From Chrysomallon squamiferum (lineage: Eukaryota > Mollusca > Gastropoda > Neomphalida > Peltospiridae), in NCBI GenBank assembly GCA_012295275.1, contig CM022679.1, positions 6,979,669 through 7,043,668 on the forward strand: 64,000 nucleotides of DNA, read 5' to 3'. Below, piece by piece: positions 60,672 through 64,000 of this stretch; the stretch's first letter is position 1, and each line of letters opens with the position of its first letter. The translations under genes and the position numbers were made by a program. The notes beneath the pieces are model-generated. The model searched no databases. It saw only the letters and a program-made list of their open reading frames with translations, and was not told where the DNA came from.

Positions 60672-63564
60672 TGTGAAAATGTAATAGAAAATTGGAACTC
60701 GGCAGATAAGACCGTGACATACACATAAAAAAAGAAAAGAAAAAAGAAAATTATAATCGTTTGTGACACTGAAAAAATTAAGAATGTTTAATACATGGAT
60801 ATTGCAAGATGTCACTGCTGTCTATTATAATTTATATATTTTTGTGTAACCTTTGTATAACAAGGTTTATACTCTAATATCATTACTACTTTTATTTATT
60901 ACTTTTTGAAACGTTTAATTTTTTTTTTTTCTTTATTGCAACCACAACAGCAACAATAACTATTACTACTATTTTTGTGTGGCAAGCACTGTTACTACTA
61001 TTATTATTTCTACTATTATATTACTACCGCTGCTTTCACTTTTACTGCTGTTAGATTAAGTCCACTACAATCACTATTTTAAACAATCTCACTGTCCAGT
61101 CAGTGTACTTAAAGGAAGTAATATATAGTGTATCAGAGAAAAAGGAATACTTCTTAATTACTGTTACAATTTTCAATATTATCTCCCCTGCATTAGCCGT
61201 GATTTTTGAAGTAGTGGTCGAAAGTAGACTTTTAAATATAAAGAGTAGTTAAAGTACAAATACAGCTGCAGTGATGACAGTATGGAAATAATAGTAGCAG
61301 TAAAAATGCTAGTATAACAAATATGATACCAGTAGCAGCAGTACTAGCAGCAGTAACAATTACAGCAACAGCAGTTGTAGCAGTGGTAGTAGTAGTAACA
61401 TCAGCAGCATAAGTAATAGTAATAGCAGTAGTACTAGTAGTGCTTATTGTTGTTGTAGATTAAATATGGAAAACAAATTTTGTCTTATTAACTTTTATTT
61501 ATTTCAGTTTATTATTTAATGAAAAACACAGACACATACTTTTACATCTATCTTTAATCAAGCTGTTTTCTATTCTACAATGAGTAATTAACATACGCTT
61601 TTCTCTGTTATATTCTGATTGGATGTTCGTATAGCTATAATGCTATTGTTCAGTTTTATTAAAATTCAAATATTTTGTCAAGTCGTATTTTTCAGATATT
61701 TCACAGGTTGACTGCTGATTATAAAATCAAATAATCCACGTTTTAATTCAAAGTTTAAATAACATGATTATATTTTATATATTCCCTACTAGTTGTTTTA
61801 TTTCTACTTAAACTTCAACAATTGATTTTCTAACGTCCTAATTTCATACATAAAGATATATTTTATCAAGATCAAGATAAATAAAAGTAGTAATAGTATT
61901 AATAATAATAATAATAATAATAATCATCATTATATTAATAATAATAACTTATCTTCTATTTTTATCGAAGTTTAAAAATGTTTATCTTTAAAAAATGAAA
62001 TATACATTCAAATATCTTGAAACTATTAATGTGAAATCAGTTTATTTGAAATTTAACTTTAAATATATATTAACAATAACAACCTCGTATTCAATTTTGA
62101 CGTCCTTGAAGAATAGAGAAATTAAGAAAAATTAATATAGCTTTCAATTTCTTTTTTTCATTTACAATAATAGCAATAACAGTAATGCTGCATAATCAAC
62201 TTGTATTATCTGATAACTTCATAATAAGAATATTGACATTAAAATATTGCTAACATTTATAACAGATATCATAATGCACTTATCACTGAAACAAAATGCA
62301 CTTATCACTGAAACAAAATTTAAATTCTCACGCAAAAAGGCCTCTACCCTTGACAAAAATATTTCAAGGATTGTTATAAATTTGTTTGAAGTCACTTACG
62401 TTTTTCTTCACAAAGGATTGTTATAAATTTATTTGAAATCACTTACGTTGTTCCTCACGCAAAAATGTAACAAGTCCAGCAATCGAAACTGCAACCACAA
62501 GCAGCATTAGGACTATGAACAAATAGTTGTCTTCTAAAAATAGAAAAAAGAGGAGCAGCAATAGTAATAGTAGTGCTAGAAGCAGTAATGGTAGTAGTAG
62601 CAGCAGCAGCAGCAGCAGTAATAGTAGTAGTACTAATAGTGTTATTGTTGTAGATTAAATAAGGAAACAAATTATTTTTGTTTTATTTATTTTTATTTAT
62701 TTTAGTTTATTATTTAATGAAAACACAGACATACAATATTTACATCTATCTATCTTTAATCAACTGTTTTATATAATACAACGAATAATATATTGCTATT
62801 ATTTTATTTTATTTTCCCCATTTATAATAATAATAATAATAATGTTACATAAATCAACTTTTATTATCTGATAACTTCATAATAAAAATATTGACATTAA
62901 AACATTGCTATCATTTATAAGGTAGCAGATCACGCATATCACTGAAACAAAATTTAATTTCTAAGATCTCTATGCTTCACAATAAAAATGACAAGGATTG
63001 TTATAAATTTATTTGAAATCACTTACGTTTTTCTTCACGCAAAATTGTAACAAGTCCAGCAATCGAGACTGCAACCACAAGCAGCATTAGGAATATGAAC
63101 AAATAGAAATTGTTGGCCTCTAAAATATGAAAAATAGGAATAATTCAGTTGAAATTTATTATGTGAAAAAGCTCTATAAGACATAGCTATTTGCAAGAAA
63201 AAGAAAAGTTGGCAGCGAGTTACAATTCTCACAAGTGATAATTATAAAATAAATGTTTTGAAAAGTTGCAAACAAATATACATTTAAAAGAACTCATTCG
63301 TTTTATTAGTTAATTTTTTTTAATTCTTTCTTTATTTCTTCTTCTTCTTCTTCTCATTATTATTATCATTATTATCATTATTATTATTATTATTAGTGTT
63401 ATTGATGTTATTGTTGGTGTTGTTGTTGTTGTTGTTTTAATTAAACAGTTTCAATGTTTATTCTTATCACAACAGAAACTCACGGAAATCTGTATCTGCG
63501 TAGCGTTGAGGCGTGGAAAGTACTGAGAAAAAATCCATTGTCTGAAACATCATAAATTCACGTC
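60469..63564 (-). CDS. Third single-pass membrane protein, receptor-like (3' part, alternative TM exons)
   Basis: Exons in transcript order: stalk 63564-63484 (27 residues), TM exon A 63119-63027 (ANNFYLFIFLMLLVVAVSIA...), TM exon B 62533-62447 (DNYLFIVLMLLVVAVSIAGL...), last exon from 60485 with stop at 60469. Every exon begins and ends in phase 1, so A and B can replace each other or be used in series. A gives ...LREEK, B gives ...LREEQ, and the last exon adds HDEDI and a stop, leaving a cytoplasmic tail of about 10 residues. The phase-1 structure matches the two BCMA-like genes at 44-48 kb, whose Cys-rich exon also ends in phase 1. The ligand-binding exon would lie beyond 63564, probably outside the window. 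Membership of the TNF-receptor-like family is inferred from structure and neighbourhood, not shown. Confidence 0.5.
60900..61450. other. Trinucleotide-rich intronic stretch
   Basis: Imperfect ACT/AGC/AGT trinucleotide-rich sequence (notably 61260-61450) without long pure runs. It continues the simple-sequence character seen at 62555-62640. No exon is supported. Confidence 0.6.
61450..63119. repeat. Tandem duplication carrying TM exons A and B
   Basis: The order of landmarks repeats: GTTGTAGATTAAATA (61454 and 62648), ACATCTATCTTTAATCAA or similar (about 61545 and 62745), TCTGATAACTTCATAATAA (62208 and 62868), CACTGAAACAAAATTTAA (62303 and 62940), then TTTGAAATCACTTACG and the TM exon (62430-62533 and 63010-63119). 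A further partial repeat of the exon B donor region (ACTTACGTTTTTCTTCAC) lies at 62395-62412. Confidence 0.85.
63300..63440. repeat. (TTC)n, (ATT)n and (GTT)n simple repeats
   Basis: Short TTC, ATT and GTT runs in the intron between the stalk exon and TM exon A of the minus-strand receptor-like gene. Confidence 0.85.
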
Positions 63565-64000
63565 CTAAAATAATTAGAGAAGTAGAATCAGTAGAGTAAT
63601 AGTTCTTTTAATATTGTAATACAAGTAGTTGCAATACTACACATTTTGCAGCAATAAAAAATGTAATAATTATAGTGGTGATGACGATGATAACAAAAAC
63701 AAGAAAACCTATTTGATTAAGTAATAACTCTTTACAAAATTTTAAAGTTTATGATGGCAAACGGTGCTGAGAATTTATGTCAGTGATTTCCAACAGGGCG
63801 GCAATTTGAAAGTGATATACATTTTAGCGATAGATAACAAAATAACAACATCGAGGGATAAAGAAGTCCGACACTTTTCTTTATTATAAATAAAAGAGAG
63901 AGAATTGTTTTGAAATGAAAACATCAAACCAAAAAAAGTTTTGACATTCCCGCTAATAGCATCTAAACCACAGATATGTTACTAAAACTAGAAACCATGT
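63565..64000. other. Window edge, no gene seen
   Basis: AT-rich unique sequence. I searched it for a Cys-rich exon on the minus strand that would complete the receptor-like gene and found none. Confidence 0.5.

Noticed and set aside
62455-63232. ORFs reading PNAACGC(S)FDCWTC as a Cys-rich domain
   Set aside because: These are the wrong frame of the two TM exons; the splice-consistent frame gives clear membrane helices.

Overview
The window is nuclear DNA from an animal. Genes have many short exons with GT-AG introns. The DNA is AT-rich and full of (GA)n, (CA)n, (TTA)n, (TTTA)n and (TATG)n microsatellites, with one recognisable hAT transposon and large tandem duplications. Gene content and style suggest a lophotrochozoan, most likely a mollusc. 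That placement is inference; nothing here fixes the species.

Left block, 0-13.5 kb (minus strand). Three copies of an unrecognised protein family lie at 1059-2393, 6709-7981 and 12054-13241. The conserved C-terminal half carries an ordered E ... D ... E-x-K ... Q pattern that fits a PD-(D/E)XK nuclease fold. Copies 2 and 3 sit in a tandem duplication of about 5 kb. Copy 2 is broken by a small insertion and frameshifts; copies 1 and 3 are intact. A splice acceptor lies just before the ATG in all copies.

Middle block. From 14.6 to 16.4 kb there is an AAGTCGTT-type repeat. It is interrupted by a decayed hAT element with matching terminal inverted repeats and a perfect 8-bp target-site duplication. 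From 20.4 to 34.7 kb (plus strand) I reconstruct a complete 22-exon MARF1 gene of 1705 codons: NYN RNase domain, two RRMs, eight LOTUS-like modules and a low-complexity tail. All exon phases close. Tail to tail with it, 42729 to 36935 on the minus strand, is a 12-exon B3GNTL1 glycosyltransferase gene of about 351 codons, with one nucleotide too many at the exon 8/9 junction.

Right block, 44-64 kb. This is a cluster of small single-pass membrane proteins resembling BCMA-type TNF receptors. A plus-strand gene (44374-45384) and a minus-strand gene (47878-46749) share the six-cysteine spacing C-x12-C-x2-C-x3-C-x11-C-x3-C. The plus-strand gene matches only after one base is restored in an A4 run. 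The minus-strand gene has no signal peptide, a transmembrane helix and a PIQET TRAF-type motif. A third minus-strand gene (63564-60469, incomplete at its 5' end) has two interchangeable transmembrane exons and a very short tail. Between them is a tandem array of about 2.1-kb units (47.9-54.6 kb) and much simple sequence.

The four single-base discrepancies in otherwise well-conserved coding exons all lie in short homopolymers, as does one of the breaks in nuclease copy 2. Residual assembly indels are therefore a real alternative to pseudogenisation. Stretches not listed as genes hold AT-rich unique sequence and microsatellites in which I see no supported gene.
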